Of a stretch of DNA of 64,000 nt, positions 46,907 to 57,256 are shown piece after piece. How positions within the stretch are numbered: position 1 is the stretch's first letter; each line of letters starts with the position of its first letter. The translations under genes and the position numbers were made by a program. The stretch covers positions 2,656,001 to 2,720,000 of the forward strand of contig NZ_JASJPW010000001.1 in assembly GCF_030052995.1 (NCBI RefSeq), read 5' to 3'. The notes beneath the pieces are model-generated. The model saw only the letters and a list, made by a program, of their open reading frames with translations, did not search any database and was not told the DNA's origin. The DNA is from Gemmobacter sp. 24YEA27. GTDB taxonomy: Bacteria; Pseudomonadota; Alphaproteobacteria; Rhodobacterales; Rhodobacteraceae.

Positions 46907-48282
46907 CAGAAGAAATCAATCGAGACCTGGAACAGGCGCTCGACCTCGGGCACATCTTTCACCAGGGCAAAGACCGCGACCAGATCACCGGGCTCGATCC
47001 GCGTATCAGGTTCGGGTTTGAGCATCCGGTCGCCCTTCATCACGCCGCCGACCAGCACGCCTTCGGGGAATGCAATATCGCGGATCATCTTGCCAGAGAT
47101 CGGAGAGGTCGACATCACCTGGGCCTCGATCATCTCGGCCTCGCCATCGCCGAGCGAATAGACGGCGCGAACGCGGCCATGCCGGATATGGCGCAGGATC
47201 GACGAGACCGTGGTCGCGCGCGGATTGATCCAGGCGTCGAGATCCAGCGCCGCCATCAAAGGCGCCATGGTCGGGTCATTGACCAGCGCGATGGTCAGCG
47301 GGCAGCCCGCCTGTTTGGCGCGCACCGAAACCAGAAGATTGGTCTTGTCATCATCGGTGACCACCAGAACGGCATCGGCCCGGTCCACCCCTGCCTCGGC
47401 CAGCAGATCCATATCCATCCCGTCACCATTCAGCACGATGGTGCGCGACAGCTGATCGGCGGCGGCCTCGGCAATCTGGCGGTTCTTCTCGATCATCCGC
47501 ACCCGGACCCGGTCGGACCGCGCCTCCAGCGCCCGCGCCACTGTCAGCCCGACATTGCCGCCGCCGACTATGACGATCCGGTCCTGCTTATGTTCACGCT
47601 TGCCAAAGATCCCGAGGCTGCGGCTCATATCCTCGGTATGGACGAAGAGATAGATCTGATCATCTTCCAGCAGCTGATCTTCGGGATGCGGCGCGAAGAG
47701 CTTCTCATTGCGGCGCACCCCCACCACGATCGCCCGGAGCGAGGGAAAGAGGTCATTGAGCTGGCGCAGGGGCGTGTTCAGCACCGGGCATTCCGGACCA
47801 AGACGGATCCCCAGCAGATGCGCGCGCCCCGACATGAAAACCTCGGTGTCAAAGGTTTCGGGCGCAGCAAGCCGCTGCAGCGCGGCCTCGGCCACCTCAA
47901 GCTCCGGGCTGATGATCACATCAATCGCCAGCCGGTCGGTGTTGTAGAGATCGGAATAGCCGGTCTCAAGATAGTTCTGCGCCCGGATCCGCGCGATGCG
48001 GCGGGTGACATTAAAGGCCGAAGCCGCGATCTGACAGGTGACCATATTCACCTCGTCGGAATAGGTCGCGGCGATCACCATATCGGCATCGCGGGCGCCG
48101 GCTTTTTCCAGAATGTCGGGATGGCTTGCAAAGCCCACAACGCCCTGAACATCCAGAACCTCGGTCGCGCGGCGGATCAGATCGGCATTGGTGTCAACGA
48201 TGGTGACATCGTTTTTCTCACCGGCCAGCTGGCGCGCAATCTGCCAGCCGACCTGGCCGGCGCCGCAGATGATGACCTTCAT
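46906..48282 (-). CDS. trkA: Trk potassium uptake regulatory subunit TrkA
   Basis: A 458-residue cytoplasmic gating subunit with two Rossmann RCK domains, GAGQVGWQIARQL (7-19) and VGGGNVGLTVARAL near 238, each with a C-terminal TrkA_C lobe. It binds NAD(H)/ATP and gates TrkH. Its ATG is preceded by AGAGGAGA. It lies about 100 bases after ntrX in the same direction, the classic alphaproteobacterial ntrX-trkA order. Confidence 0.95.
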   Translation of the reverse strand: MKVIICGAGQVGWQIARQLAGEKNDVTIVDTNADLIRRATEVLDVQGVVGFASHPDILEKAGARDADMVIAATYSDEVNMVTCQIAASAFNVTRRIARIRAQNYLETGYSDLYNTDRLAIDVIISPELEVAEAALQRLAAPETFDTEVFMSGRAHLLGIRLGPECPVLNTPLRQLNDLFPSLRAIVVGVRRNEKLFAPHPEDQLLEDDQIYLFVHTEDMSRSLGIFGKREHKQDRIVIVGGGNVGLTVARALEARSDRVRVRMIEKNRQIAEAAADQLSRTIVLNGDGMDMDLLAEAGVDRADAVLVVTDDDKTNLLVSVRAKQAGCPLTIALVNDPTMAPLMAALDLDAWINPRATTVSSILRHIRHGRVRAVYSLGDGEAEMIEAQVMSTSPISGKMIRDIAFPEGVLVGGVMKGDRMLKPEPDTRIEPGDLVAVFALVKDVPEVERLFQVSIDFF

Positions 48283-48380
48283 AGGGTTCTCCTCTGGCCT
48301 CGCCCGCCGTCATTTGCCCTGTTTCGCAAAGCGCTTCCGAAAGGTCAATTCCCCCCCCGGAGATGCTGCCCGGGCCGTGC

Positions 48381-49796
48381 TCAGCCCGCCTCGCCCTCCT
48401 GGAAGTCGTCATCGAAATAGGCGCTGCGGGTGCCGGATTTCGACGAGGTCACCACACCGAGGCTTTTCAGCTTCCGGTGCAGCGCTGAACGTTCCATGCC
48501 GACGAAATTCGCCGTCCGCGAGATATTGCCGCCGAAGCGGTTGATCTGGGTGAGAAGATATTCGCGTTCAAAAAGCTCGCGCGCCTCACGCAGGGGCAAT
48601 GTCGCCACCGCGCCGCCCAGCACCATCGTTTCACCGGCGCCGCTGGCCCCTTCGGCCCCGGGCAGCTCACGCGCTTCAATCTCGTCGGTGCCCTCGCCGA
48701 GGATCAGCACGCGTTCGATCATATTCCGCAGCTGACGGATATTGCCCGGCCAGGACATGGTCTGCAGCATCGCCTCGGCATCAGGGCTGATCGGGCGCAA
48801 AGGCAGGCCCTGGCTGCGATGGAACCAGGCCACGAAATGGCGGGCGAGTTCGGGAATGTCATCGCGACGATCTGCCAGCGAGGGCACCGGAATTGGCACC
48901 ACGTTCAGGCGGTCAAACAGCTCCTGGCGGAAACGCCCGGCGCGGATTTCCCCCGGCAGATCGCGCGAGGTCGAGGAGATCACGCGCAGATCGACCCGCA
49001 CCTTGTCGCTGCCGCCGGCGCGGTTGAATTGCTGTTCGGTCAGCACGCGCAGGATCTTGGATTGCGTGCCGGTCGGCATGTCGCCGACCTCATCGAAATA
49101 GACCACGCCGCCATGCGCCTGTTCCAGAAGACCAGGCTCGATGCCGCGTTCCGGCGTTTCGCGACCGAAAAGCACCTCCTCCATCCGCTCCGGCTCAATG
49201 GTTGCCGAAGACACGGTGATGAAGGGCGCCGAGGCGCGGTTCGAGTTGAGATGGATATAGCGCGCCGCCAGTTCCTTGCCCGATCCCGGTTGCCCGGTCA
49301 GCATCACGCGGCCATTCGATTTCGTCACCTTGTCGAGCTGGGCGCGCAGCCCTTTGAACGCGGGGCTCGATCCGATCATCTCGGTCGAAGTCACGTCGCG
49401 GCGCTTGAGCTCGCTGTTCTCGCGGCGCAGCCTTGATGTCTCCATCGCCCGCGCAACAACCAGTACCAACTGGTCGATATTAAAGGGTTTTTCGATGAAA
49501 TCGTAAGCACCCTGTTTGATCGCCGCGACCGCAATCTCGATATTGCCGTGCCCCGAGATGATGATCACCGGCACATCCGGGTTATCGCGTTTGACGGTTT
49601 TAAGAATGTCGATCCCATCCATCCGGCTGTCTTTCAGCCAGATGTCTAGCACCATAAGATCGGGCGCTTCTGTATTGATTTCGTTGATACAATCCTCGGA
49701 ATTCCCGGCGAGGCGTATCGCGTAACCTTCGTCTTTCAGGATATCGCCGATCAGTTCGCGAATGTCCTTTTCGTCATCGACGATCAGAATGCTCAT
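48381..49796 (-). CDS. ntrX: Nitrogen/redox response regulator NtrX
   Basis: A 471-residue regulator. Receiver domain with acidic pocket Asp7/Asp8 and phospho-acceptor Asp51 (LMVLDIW), AAA+ domain with Walker A GQPGSGKE and Walker B GGVVYFDEVGD, and a Fis-type helix-turn-helix tail (NISRTANFVGMERSALHRKL). The stretch where sigma-54 activators carry GAFTGA is missing: LFGRETPERGIEPGLLEQ runs directly to Walker B. The start is at 49796 for the GGAGG five bases upstream; ntrY ends in TGAG just before it. It pairs with the NtrY kinase. Confidence 0.94.
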   Translation of the reverse strand: MSILIVDDEKDIRELIGDILKDEGYAIRLAGNSEDCINEINTEAPDLMVLDIWLKDSRMDGIDILKTVKRDNPDVPVIIISGHGNIEIAVAAIKQGAYDFIEKPFNIDQLVLVVARAMETSRLRRENSELKRRDVTSTEMIGSSPAFKGLRAQLDKVTKSNGRVMLTGQPGSGKELAARYIHLNSNRASAPFITVSSATIEPERMEEVLFGRETPERGIEPGLLEQAHGGVVYFDEVGDMPTGTQSKILRVLTEQQFNRAGGSDKVRVDLRVISSTSRDLPGEIRAGRFRQELFDRLNVVPIPVPSLADRRDDIPELARHFVAWFHRSQGLPLRPISPDAEAMLQTMSWPGNIRQLRNMIERVLILGEGTDEIEARELPGAEGASGAGETMVLGGAVATLPLREARELFEREYLLTQINRFGGNISRTANFVGMERSALHRKLKSLGVVTSSKSGTRSAYFDDDFQEGEAG

Positions 49797-49797
49797 C

Positions 49798-52164
49798 TCA
49801 GCCTCCATTCCCGTTCCCGGGCCCGTTCTCAGGGGTCAATGCCGCCCCGTTCCGGGAGTTGTTTTCCGTTTTCTCAGCCGCAGCAGTCCCTTGCGGTGCC
49901 ATATTGCGCCCCATCCGACGCCGGTTCAGACGCGGGAGCCTGATCTCGGCCATGGCGCCGGCATGGGTTTCCCCCTCGAAAACCGGCGCATCGGTGAGGG
50001 TCAGCGTGCCGCCATGTTCCTCGATGATCTTGCGCACGATCGGCAGGCCGAGGCCCGTCCCTTTGGCCCGCGTCGTGACATAGGGCTCAAACAGCCGCGC
50101 CCGGTCTTCCGGCAGGCCGGTGCCATTGTCCATGATGCGGATCACGCTTTCCGCCTCATCCCAGACAAGTGTAACGCGGATCTGCGGATGGTATCCCTCG
50201 CCTGCCCCATTTTCAATATGGGAGTCAGTGGCTTCTCCGGCGTTCTTGATAAGGTTTGTCAGGGCCTGGCTGATCATGGTCGCATCCAGATCCATCAGGA
50301 GCTGGCCCTCCGGGATCCCGGCGTCAAAGGCTACGCCGGGCTGACCCGCGCGCTGCAATGTCACCGCATCCCGCAGGATCGCCAGCAGATCGGTCTCGCG
50401 CCGGTCGGGTTCCGGCATACGGGCGAATTTAGAAAACTCATCAACAATGCGGCGCAAGTCATTGGTTTGCCGCACGATAACATCGGTGAGGCTCGCGAGC
50501 TCCTCGACATCCTGCACCTGTTTCGAGAATTTGCGCTTCACCCGTTCTGCCGAAAGCTGAATGGGCGTCAGCGGGTTCTTGATCTCATGCGCGATGCGGC
50601 GCGCGACATCACCCCAGGCCGCCATACGCTGCGCTGACACAAGGTCGGTCACATCGTCAAAGGCCACCACATAGCCTTCGGCCTCGCCACTGTCCGAGCG
50701 CCGCTCGCCCATCCTGACCAGCAGGCTCTCGATCTGGCCGCGCCGGGTGATGCGGATTTCCTCCTGCGCGACCTGGCCCGAGATCGCCTGCAGCGTCTCA
50801 AACAGCCCGGCGAATTCCGGCACGATCTCTTTCAGAAGCCGATCCTCGACCTCGTCGCCGAGATCCAGCACCCGCAAAGCCGCGCGGTTGATGAAATCCA
50901 CCCGCCCGTCCCCGCCAAGGCCAATCACCCCCGCCGTCACATTCGACAGCACGGAATCGAACATCCGCCGGCGTTCCTCGGTCTCGGCATGGCTGGCCTC
51001 CAGCGCAAGCCGCTGGCCTTTCAGCTGCCGGGTCATGCGGTTGAAGATACGGCCCAGCATGGCGATCTCGTCATCGCCCTGCTCCTCGGCGACCTGCACG
51101 TCAAGATCACCTTCGCCGACCCGCTGCGCAGCGCCGGTCAGCCGCCCCACCGGGCGCGACAGGCGTTCGGCGAACCACAGGCCCAGCCAGATCGCGGCCA
51201 GGATCAGGATCAGTGCAAAGCCCAGATAGATGAAGCCGAAATTCAGCAGGAGCTTGCCGCGATCCGCTTCCAGCTGGGTGTAAAGCTTCACTGTCTCGGT
51301 CGTCTCATCGAGCAGCGAGAGGAGCCGCCCGTCCACGGCGCGCGAGACATAGAGATAGCGGTCGGCATAGGCGGGCAGCCGCACCAGCGCGCGGAATTCA
51401 TTGTTCTGCCAGTCGGGGATCAGCACGACGCCACCGGCCTGGCTCTTTTGCAGATTCTCGGAAGAAATCACTTCAAAGTCAAAAAGATAAGAGCTTTCGC
51501 CCCGCGTCTTCAGCTGACCTGTGCCATCGACAAGATAAGCTTCTTTCAGCCCGCGCTGGATCTGTTCCTGCCCCTTGGCCAAAAGCGGCCGCAGCTGGTC
51601 ATCGCGCAGCATTACGCTTTGTTCACGCGCAGCATTCAGATAGACCGCCAGCGCCATCGCATCCTGCGCAAGGCTCGCGCTTTGTTCGCCCTCATAGGCC
51701 TGGGCCGCCGCCAGCGACGCGCCCACCACCGAGCGGACACGCTCGGAAAACCAGCCTTCCAGACCGAGATTGACCGAAAGCACCGCGAAAACCGCGACGA
51801 GGATGGTTGGCACCAGCGCCATTCCGGCGAAAACGCCGGTCAGCCGCATATGCAGGTTCGACCCGGCCGAGCGGCGGCGGCGATCGGCCACCATCCGCAT
51901 CACCCGCGCCAGCACCAAAGCCGCAATCAGCAGCACATAGACCAGGTCAGCAAGCAGGATCAGCCGCAACGCCGGCGAGTTGCCGCTATGGTTCATCGGC
52001 CCGAGGAGAAGGGAACTCGCCACCACCAGCACCGGGCCAAGGAAGACCAGCCCCAGGGTGAAGGCTGTCTGAATCCGTCGCTGCCGGCGCAGGCGCGAGA
52101 CCCTTTGCCAGACATCGCGCTTCACAACCCGACCGGATTCAACTCCCGCCATCACCTTCAACAT
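49798..52164 (-). CDS. ntrY: Sensor histidine kinase NtrY
   Basis: A 788-residue membrane kinase. It has several N-terminal helices (TAFTLGLVFLGPVLVVASSLLL, LILLADLVYVLLIAALVLAR, and a third before a large periplasmic domain), a fourth helix near 310, HAMP (RLSRPVGRLTGAAQRV), PAS, H-box [15 protein letters not shown] and N/G boxes NLIKNAGEA, DNGTGLPE, GTGLGLPIV. It phosphorylates NtrX and senses nitrogen or redox state (family knowledge). The Asn/Gly-rich C-terminal tail is unusual but short. Confidence 0.94.
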   Translation of the reverse strand: MLKVMAGVESGRVVKRDVWQRVSRLRRQRRIQTAFTLGLVFLGPVLVVASSLLLGPMNHSGNSPALRLILLADLVYVLLIAALVLARVMRMVADRRRRSAGSNLHMRLTGVFAGMALVPTILVAVFAVLSVNLGLEGWFSERVRSVVGASLAAAQAYEGEQSASLAQDAMALAVYLNAAREQSVMLRDDQLRPLLAKGQEQIQRGLKEAYLVDGTGQLKTRGESSYLFDFEVISSENLQKSQAGGVVLIPDWQNNEFRALVRLPAYADRYLYVSRAVDGRLLSLLDETTETVKLYTQLEADRGKLLLNFGFIYLGFALILILAAIWLGLWFAERLSRPVGRLTGAAQRVGEGDLDVQVAEEQGDDEIAMLGRIFNRMTRQLKGQRLALEASHAETEERRRMFDSVLSNVTAGVIGLGGDGRVDFINRAALRVLDLGDEVEDRLLKEIVPEFAGLFETLQAISGQVAQEEIRITRRGQIESLLVRMGERRSDSGEAEGYVVAFDDVTDLVSAQRMAAWGDVARRIAHEIKNPLTPIQLSAERVKRKFSKQVQDVEELASLTDVIVRQTNDLRRIVDEFSKFARMPEPDRRETDLLAILRDAVTLQRAGQPGVAFDAGIPEGQLLMDLDATMISQALTNLIKNAGEATDSHIENGAGEGYHPQIRVTLVWDEAESVIRIMDNGTGLPEDRARLFEPYVTTRAKGTGLGLPIVRKIIEEHGGTLTLTDAPVFEGETHAGAMAEIRLPRLNRRRMGRNMAPQGTAAAEKTENNSRNGAALTPENGPGNGNGG

Positions 52165-52215
52165 CTTGTGGACGGGTCCTTGTGCGACCCGTCTGCCACG
52201 CTTGATGTTGCGGTT

Positions 52216-53595
52216 TTACATCAGCTTGCGGCGCCGTGTCACGCGAATATCCAGATCGGTGATCTTCTTGCGCAAAGTATTGCGGTTTATCCCGAGAAGA
52301 TCGGCACATCTTGCCTGGTTGCCGCCAGTCGCATCCAGCGCAATTTCGATCAGCGGCATCTCCACTTCACGCAGGATACGCTGGTAAACGCCGGGGGGTG
52401 GCAGCTGTCCGCCATGCAGATCGAAATAGCGTTTCAGGTGGCGCAACACGGTGGCGGAAAGTTTCTCACCCTCCATGACGCCACGGCTTGGCTCCGCCAC
52501 CGGGAGTTGACCCAGCACCACCGCCACCTCGGCCCGGTTGATTTCAGTATCGGAGGCGGTGACCAGCAGACGGCGAATCGCATTCTCCAGCTGACGCACA
52601 TTGCCAGGCCAGGAATGGTTGCGGATCAGCTCGCGTGCGTCGGGGGCCAGCTGGCGCGTGGTGCCGAAATCGCGCTCACCCCTCGATAGGAAATGTTCAG
52701 CGAGCAGCGGGATGTCCTCGACGCGCTCGCGCAGGGAGGGCACATGCAACGTCACCCCCCCGAGCCGGTAATAAAGATCCTGGCGGAAGCTGCCGGTCTC
52801 CATCCGACCGGCCAGATCGACCTGGCTTGTCGCCATGATCCGGGGCGCCTTGCCGGCCATCGAATCGTCTCCGAGCATATCGAGGAGCCGCACCACCCGC
52901 GCCTGGGCATCTTCGTCGAAATCACCGATCTCATCGAAGACGACCGAGCCGCCGCGCGCCTTCGCGATCAGCGAAGACGGGCCCTCGACCCCTTGCAGAT
53001 CGCTCGCGGTCGCGGTGACGAAGGGCAGCGTCCGGCGGTCCGAAAAATCATGGATCGCGCGCGCCAGAAGGCTTTTACCGGTGCCCGACTCGCCCGAGAT
53101 CAGCGCCGGAATATCCGTGTTCATCACCCGCGCCACCAGCCGGTAGAGTGCCTGCATCACCGGGGTGCGCCCAACCAGCGGCAGTTCCTCGGCCGGCTCG
53201 CGCACCGGCTGCACGACTGGGGCGGCGCGGCGTTTTTGCTCCAGCGCGCGGGCCGAGCGTTTCATGAGATCCGGCAGATCGAAGGGTTTTGGCAGATAGT
53301 CGAACGCCTCGGCCTCGGCGGCCTGAATCGCGGTCATGATGGTGTTTTGCGCCGATATCACGATCACCGGCAGGCCGGGCCGCATCCGGGCGATCCGCGG
53401 CAATGCGTCCAGCCCGTTGCCATCGGGCATGATCACATCCGAGATCACCAGATCCCCCTTGCCCTCTTCCACCCATCGCATCAGCGTCATCAGACTTGAG
53501 GTCGCATGCACCTTGCAGCCCGCCCGGGTCAGCGCCTGGGTCAGAACCGTTCGGATCGTGCGGTCGTCATCAGCGACCAGAACCGTTCCATCCAT
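52216..53595 (-). CDS. ntrC: Nitrogen regulator NtrC (sigma-54-independent type)
   Basis: A 459-residue regulator. Receiver with acceptor Asp53 ([11 protein letters not shown]), AAA+ with Walker A GESGTGKS and Walker [12 protein letters not shown], Fis-type helix-turn-helix at the C-terminus ([16 protein letters not shown]). There is no GAFTGA loop: [19 protein letters not shown] runs into Walker B. This matches R. capsulatus NtrC, known to activate sigma-70 polymerase rather than sigma-54. It lies three bases after ntrB and about 50 bases before ntrY. Confidence 0.95.
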   Translation of the reverse strand: MDGTVLVADDDRTIRTVLTQALTRAGCKVHATSSLMTLMRWVEEGKGDLVISDVIMPDGNGLDALPRIARMRPGLPVIVISAQNTIMTAIQAAEAEAFDYLPKPFDLPDLMKRSARALEQKRRAAPVVQPVREPAEELPLVGRTPVMQALYRLVARVMNTDIPALISGESGTGKSLLARAIHDFSDRRTLPFVTATASDLQGVEGPSSLIAKARGGSVVFDEIGDFDEDAQARVVRLLDMLGDDSMAGKAPRIMATSQVDLAGRMETGSFRQDLYYRLGGVTLHVPSLRERVEDIPLLAEHFLSRGERDFGTTRQLAPDARELIRNHSWPGNVRQLENAIRRLLVTASDTEINRAEVAVVLGQLPVAEPSRGVMEGEKLSATVLRHLKRYFDLHGGQLPPPGVYQRILREVEMPLIEIALDATGGNQARCADLLGINRNTLRKKITDLDIRVTRRRKLM

Positions 53596-53598
53596 GGG

Positions 53599-54696
53599 TT
53601 ACACCTCTTTCTTTGGTTCTTTGGGCACCATCGGCAGCGAGAGACGGAACACCGTTCGCCCCGGAACGGACTCGACCGAGATCCAGCCCTCATGGTCGGC
53701 GATGATTTTCGAGACCAGCGCGAGGCCCAGCCCGGTGCCGTTCTCGCGCCCCGAAACGAAGGGATCAAAGACCTCAGCCGCGATATCGGGCGGCAGGCCG
53801 GGGCCGTCGTCGATCACCTCGACATTCAAAGGCAGCGCGCCCTGGCTGCCATCCTTGCGGCGCATCCTCAGGCTTAAGTCATAGAAGGTGCGCAGCCGGA
53901 TGGTGCCGCCCTTGCGCCCTGCAGCTTCGGCGGCGTTTTTGATCAGGTTCAGAAAAACCTGCATCAGCTGATCGGGATCGGCCCAGGTCGGCGGCAGCGA
54001 GGGGTCGTAATCCTCCTGGATCACCATATGCGACGCGAACCCCACCAGCCCCGAACGCCGCGCCCGGTCAAGCGCGTCATGGATATTTACCGCGCGGCGC
54101 TCCGGCGGGCGCAGATTGCCGAATTGTTCGACCTGCTCCAGCAATTTGACGATGCGCCGTGTTTCTTCAACGATCAGATCGGTCATCTCGCGATCTTCCG
54201 GCGTCAGCGACATCGACAAAAGCTGCGCGGCACCGGCGATGCCTGCGAGCGGGTTCTTGATCTCATGCGCCAGCATCTCGGCCATGCCGATCGCCGATTT
54301 CGCCGCCGTTTTCGAAGCCCCTGCCCGGCCGAGCCGGTCCGCGATCTCGCGCGGGGAAAACAGCAGCATGAGGTAATCCGGCTGATCATGCATTGGCGCG
54401 ATATGGACCGAACATTGCACCGGAGGGCGGTCGCCGCTGGTCACATCGGCATTGTTGATCTTCATCGGCGCCTGATTGGCGCGGGCGCGCAAGAAGGCTT
54501 CCTCCATCGGCGCGTCGATCATGACGCGGTCCAGCACCGGCTGGCCGAACAGGGATTTCGCCGAGGCGTTCAGAAAGCTCTCCGCTGCAGGATTGGCCTC
54601 GCGGATCATGCCATCCGGCCCGATCAGCAGGGCCGGCAGGGGCAAAGACGCCCAGATCACGCCGGGAACCGGCCAGGGAGAGCGATAGCTGCTCAT
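53599..54696 (-). CDS. ntrB: Nitrogen sensor kinase NtrB
   Basis: A 365-residue soluble kinase. PAS domain in the first 110 residues, H-box [19 protein letters not shown] with the phospho-His near 133, N-box [10 protein letters not shown] boxes DDGPGLP and GTGLGLALV. It responds to PII/GlnB and phosphorylates NtrC when nitrogen is limiting (family knowledge). The ATG overlaps the nifR3 stop by four bases (ATGA), so it depends on nifR3 translation for coupling. Confidence 0.95.
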   Translation of the reverse strand: MSSYRSPWPVPGVIWASLPLPALLIGPDGMIREANPAAESFLNASAKSLFGQPVLDRVMIDAPMEEAFLRARANQAPMKINNADVTSGDRPPVQCSVHIAPMHDQPDYLMLLFSPREIADRLGRAGASKTAAKSAIGMAEMLAHEIKNPLAGIAGAAQLLSMSLTPEDREMTDLIVEETRRIVKLLEQVEQFGNLRPPERRAVNIHDALDRARRSGLVGFASHMVIQEDYDPSLPPTWADPDQLMQVFLNLIKNAAEAAGRKGGTIRLRTFYDLSLRMRRKDGSQGALPLNVEVIDDGPGLPPDIAAEVFDPFVSGRENGTGLGLALVSKIIADHEGWISVESVPGRTVFRLSLPMVPKEPKKEV

Positions 54697-55822
54697 GCTG
54701 CCTCCTCTGTCTCGCCGAAGGCGCGCAGGATCAGGTCGCGGACCAAAGCGGGGTCGGTGGCGGTCAGTACTGCCTCGCGGGCATGCTCCATCCCGGCCTC
54801 TTCCAGATACCAGCCAAGATGCTTCCTTGCGCAGCGCAGACCCAGTTGCAGCCCGTAGAAATCGAGCATCTCGTCGTAATGCCGGACGATCATCTCGCCC
54901 CGCGCCAGTCCCTCGGGGATCACCGGCGCGGGCGTGCCATAAAGCGCATGCGCGATCTCGGCCAGCCGCCAGGGCGCACCCTGGGCCCCGCGCCCGACCA
55001 TGACACCATCCGCACCCGACAGCGCCAGCGCCTCGGCAGCCGTGGCCGCATCAATAATGTCGCCATTCGCGATCACCGGGATCGTCACCGCCTCTTTCAC
55101 GCGGCGGATCGCGGCCCAGTCGGCCTGGCCTTTGTAAAACTGACAGCGGGTGCGGCCATGGATCACCACCATCCTCACCCCGCCTGTTCGGCGCGCGCCG
55201 CCAGGTCAGGCGCATTCAGCAGATGTTCATCCCAGCCCAGCCGGGTCTTGAGCGTCACCGGCACTTTCACCGCGCCAACCACCGCCTCGATCAGCCCGAC
55301 CGCAAGGTCGAGATCCTTCAAAAGCGCCGAACCGCAGAGCCCCGTCGTCACCCGCTTTGACGGGCAGCCCATATTGATATCGATGATTTCAGCGCCCTGC
55401 CCCTCGCACCATTTCGCGGCCTCGGCCATCAATGCGGGCTCGCGTCCTGCCAGCTGGACCGAAGTGATATTCTCGCCAAAGCCCAGCTCTGCCCGCGCCC
55501 GCGCTTCGGGACGGTTCCTGAGCACCTCATCCGAGGCGACCATTTCCGACACCACAAGCCCCGCGCCGAAAGACCCTACCAGCCGCCGGTTCGGCAGATC
55601 AGTGATCCCCGCAAGCGGCGCCAGAAACACCGGCGGGTAAAGGATATGCGCCCCGATAGCCACTGCGCCAGGCGTCACTGCGGCAGGCGTCACTGCGGCG
55701 GGCGTCACTGCGGCGGGCGTCACTGCGGCGGGCGTCACTGCGGCGGGCTTCACTGCGGCGGGCGCCGCAGGCAGATCCCCTTGCGAAGGACCGTTTTCCA
55801 GAGTGCCAGGGGTCAAAGCCAA
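54693..55822 (-). pseudogene. nifR3: tRNA-dihydrouridine synthase NifR3/DusB, one frameshift and repeat-expanded N-terminus
   Basis: A flavin TIM barrel reducing tRNA uridines. PPVFLAPLAGITDLPNRRL, MGCPSKRVTTGLCGSALL (catalytic Cys region), then the frame ends at AARAEQAG. One extra base in the CCCC run 55178-55181 restores [31 protein letters not shown] and [13 protein letters not shown] to the stop. Restored length is 376 residues, about 45 more than relatives, explained by the Pro-Ala-Ala-Val-Thr repeats. The start is TTG 55822 with AAGGA upstream, or a later codon after the repeats. First gene of the ntr operon. Confidence 0.82.
55671..55760. repeat. 15-bp tandem repeat, six units, in the nifR3 N-terminus
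   Basis: Unit GGCGTCACTGCGGCG; units 2-5 (55686-55745) are identical, the first and last differ by one base each. On the minus strand it encodes Val-Thr-Pro-Ala-Ala, so copy-number change keeps the frame. Confidence 0.9.
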
Positions 55823-56071
55823 GGTCGGGTTCCTTTTATCTCAGGGAAAGTGCTATTGGGGCTCCGGCATAGTTCCAAGGCAGATGCCCGGATATTTCGC
55901 GGGCAGACCTGCACCGGAATGAAGAACTGCACAATAATTAATCACCCTTGCCCGCATTTTGGGCAATGACGCGCAGATTGCCAGCATGCTTTCCCTGGCC
56001 TAAAACCGCCGCAACAGCCCCAGTCCAAACCAGGCAAAAACTCTGTGTCCCATCCCCAGATCGTATCACAT

Positions 56072-57256
56072 ATGTCGGAGCCTGGTCCCGCCGGCGCAGC
56101 GCCGAAGACCCTGGTGGTGATCACCGCCGCCGGGCGTGGGCAGCGGGCCGGCGGCGGGGTGCCGAAACAATGGCGCCTTCTCGCCGGAGAACCGGTGCTC
56201 GCCCATACGCTGCGCGCGTTTCAGGGCTTTGATCTGGCGCTGGTGATCCATCCCGATGACCGCGAGACCGCCGCCGGAATTGTCGCCGGAATTGCGCCTG
56301 GGGCACCGCTGATTGAAGGCGGCGCCACGCGGGCGGCATCGGTGCGAAACGCGCTCGAAGCCATGGCGGGCCAGGGGTATAAAAGGGTGCTGATCCAGGA
56401 TGGTGCCCGGCCGCTGACCAGCCCCGCACTGATCGCGCGGATGCTGGCGGCCCTCGATCACAACAGGGCCGCGGCCCCTGCGCTCGCGGTCAGCGATGCG
56501 CTCTGGCGCGGCGAAAGCGCGGTTGTGACCGGCCTTCAGCCCCGTGACGGGCTCTGGCGCGCGCAGACCCCCCAGGCCTTCCACTTTGATTCTATCCTCG
56601 CCGCGCATCGCGCCGATGCGGCAGGCCAGGCCGCCGATGATGTCGAACTTGCCCTCGCATCCGGGATTGAGGTCTCGATCGTCGAAGGCGAGGAAGACAA
56701 TCTCAAACTCACCTTCCCGCCGGATTTCCCCCGCGCGGAACAGATCCTCGCGCAACGGCGCGGAAAGGAAAGCAGCATGGATATCCGCATGGGCAATGGC
56801 TTTGACGTCCATGCCTTCACCGAGGGCGATCATCTCTGGCTTTGTGGTGTAAAGATCCCGCATGACCACGCGCTTTTGGGTCATTCCGATGCTGATGTCG
56901 GGATGCATGCGCTGACGGATGCGATCTATGGCGCGCTGGCAGAAGGCGATATCGGCCGGCATTTCCCGCCTTCGGATCCGCAATGGAAGGGGGCTGCAAG
57001 CCATATCTTCCTGCGTCACGCTGCAGGCCTTGCCCGGGACCAGGGCTTCGCAATCTCGAATTGCGACGTGACCCTGATCTGCGAGCGCCCGAAGATCGGA
57101 CCACATGCCGCATCGATGCAATCCGCCCTCGCGGCTATCATGGGGCTCGACGCAAGCCGGATCAGCGTCAAAGCAACCACCTCGGAGCGGCTGGGCTTTA
57201 CCGGCCGCGAAGAAGGTATAGCCTCCATCGCAACCGTGGTATTGGTGAAAGCATGA
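56072..57256 (+). CDS. ispDF: Bifunctional IspD/IspF isoprenoid enzyme
   Basis: A 394-residue fusion of two non-adjacent steps of the methylerythritol phosphate pathway. The IspD half starts [20 protein letters not shown] (nucleotide loop), with [12 protein letters not shown] and QDGARPL. The IspF half begins near residue 236 with [32 protein letters not shown] (metal ligands) and [13 protein letters not shown]. The fusion is typical of alphaproteobacteria. The start ATG 56072 is preferred; a GTG at 56045 is in frame. It overlaps pgpA by four bases. Confidence 0.95.
   Translation: MSEPGPAGAAPKTLVVITAAGRGQRAGGGVPKQWRLLAGEPVLAHTLRAFQGFDLALVIHPDDRETAAGIVAGIAPGAPLIEGGATRAASVRNALEAMAGQGYKRVLIQDGARPLTSPALIARMLAALDHNRAAAPALAVSDALWRGESAVVTGLQPRDGLWRAQTPQAFHFDSILAAHRADAAGQAADDVELALASGIEVSIVEGEEDNLKLTFPPDFPRAEQILAQRRGKESSMDIRMGNGFDVHAFTEGDHLWLCGVKIPHDHALLGHSDADVGMHALTDAIYGALAEGDIGRHFPPSDPQWKGAASHIFLRHAAGLARDQGFAISNCDVTLICERPKIGPHAASMQSALAAIMGLDASRISVKATTSERLGFTGREEGIASIATVVLVKA

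Noticed and set aside
46651..48420. A 589-codon plus-strand open frame
   Set aside because: Antisense to trkA/trkH, whose Rossmann motifs and filter repeats are unambiguous.
50989..52689. A 566-codon plus-strand open frame
   Set aside because: Antisense to ntrY and the ntrC end; no domain.
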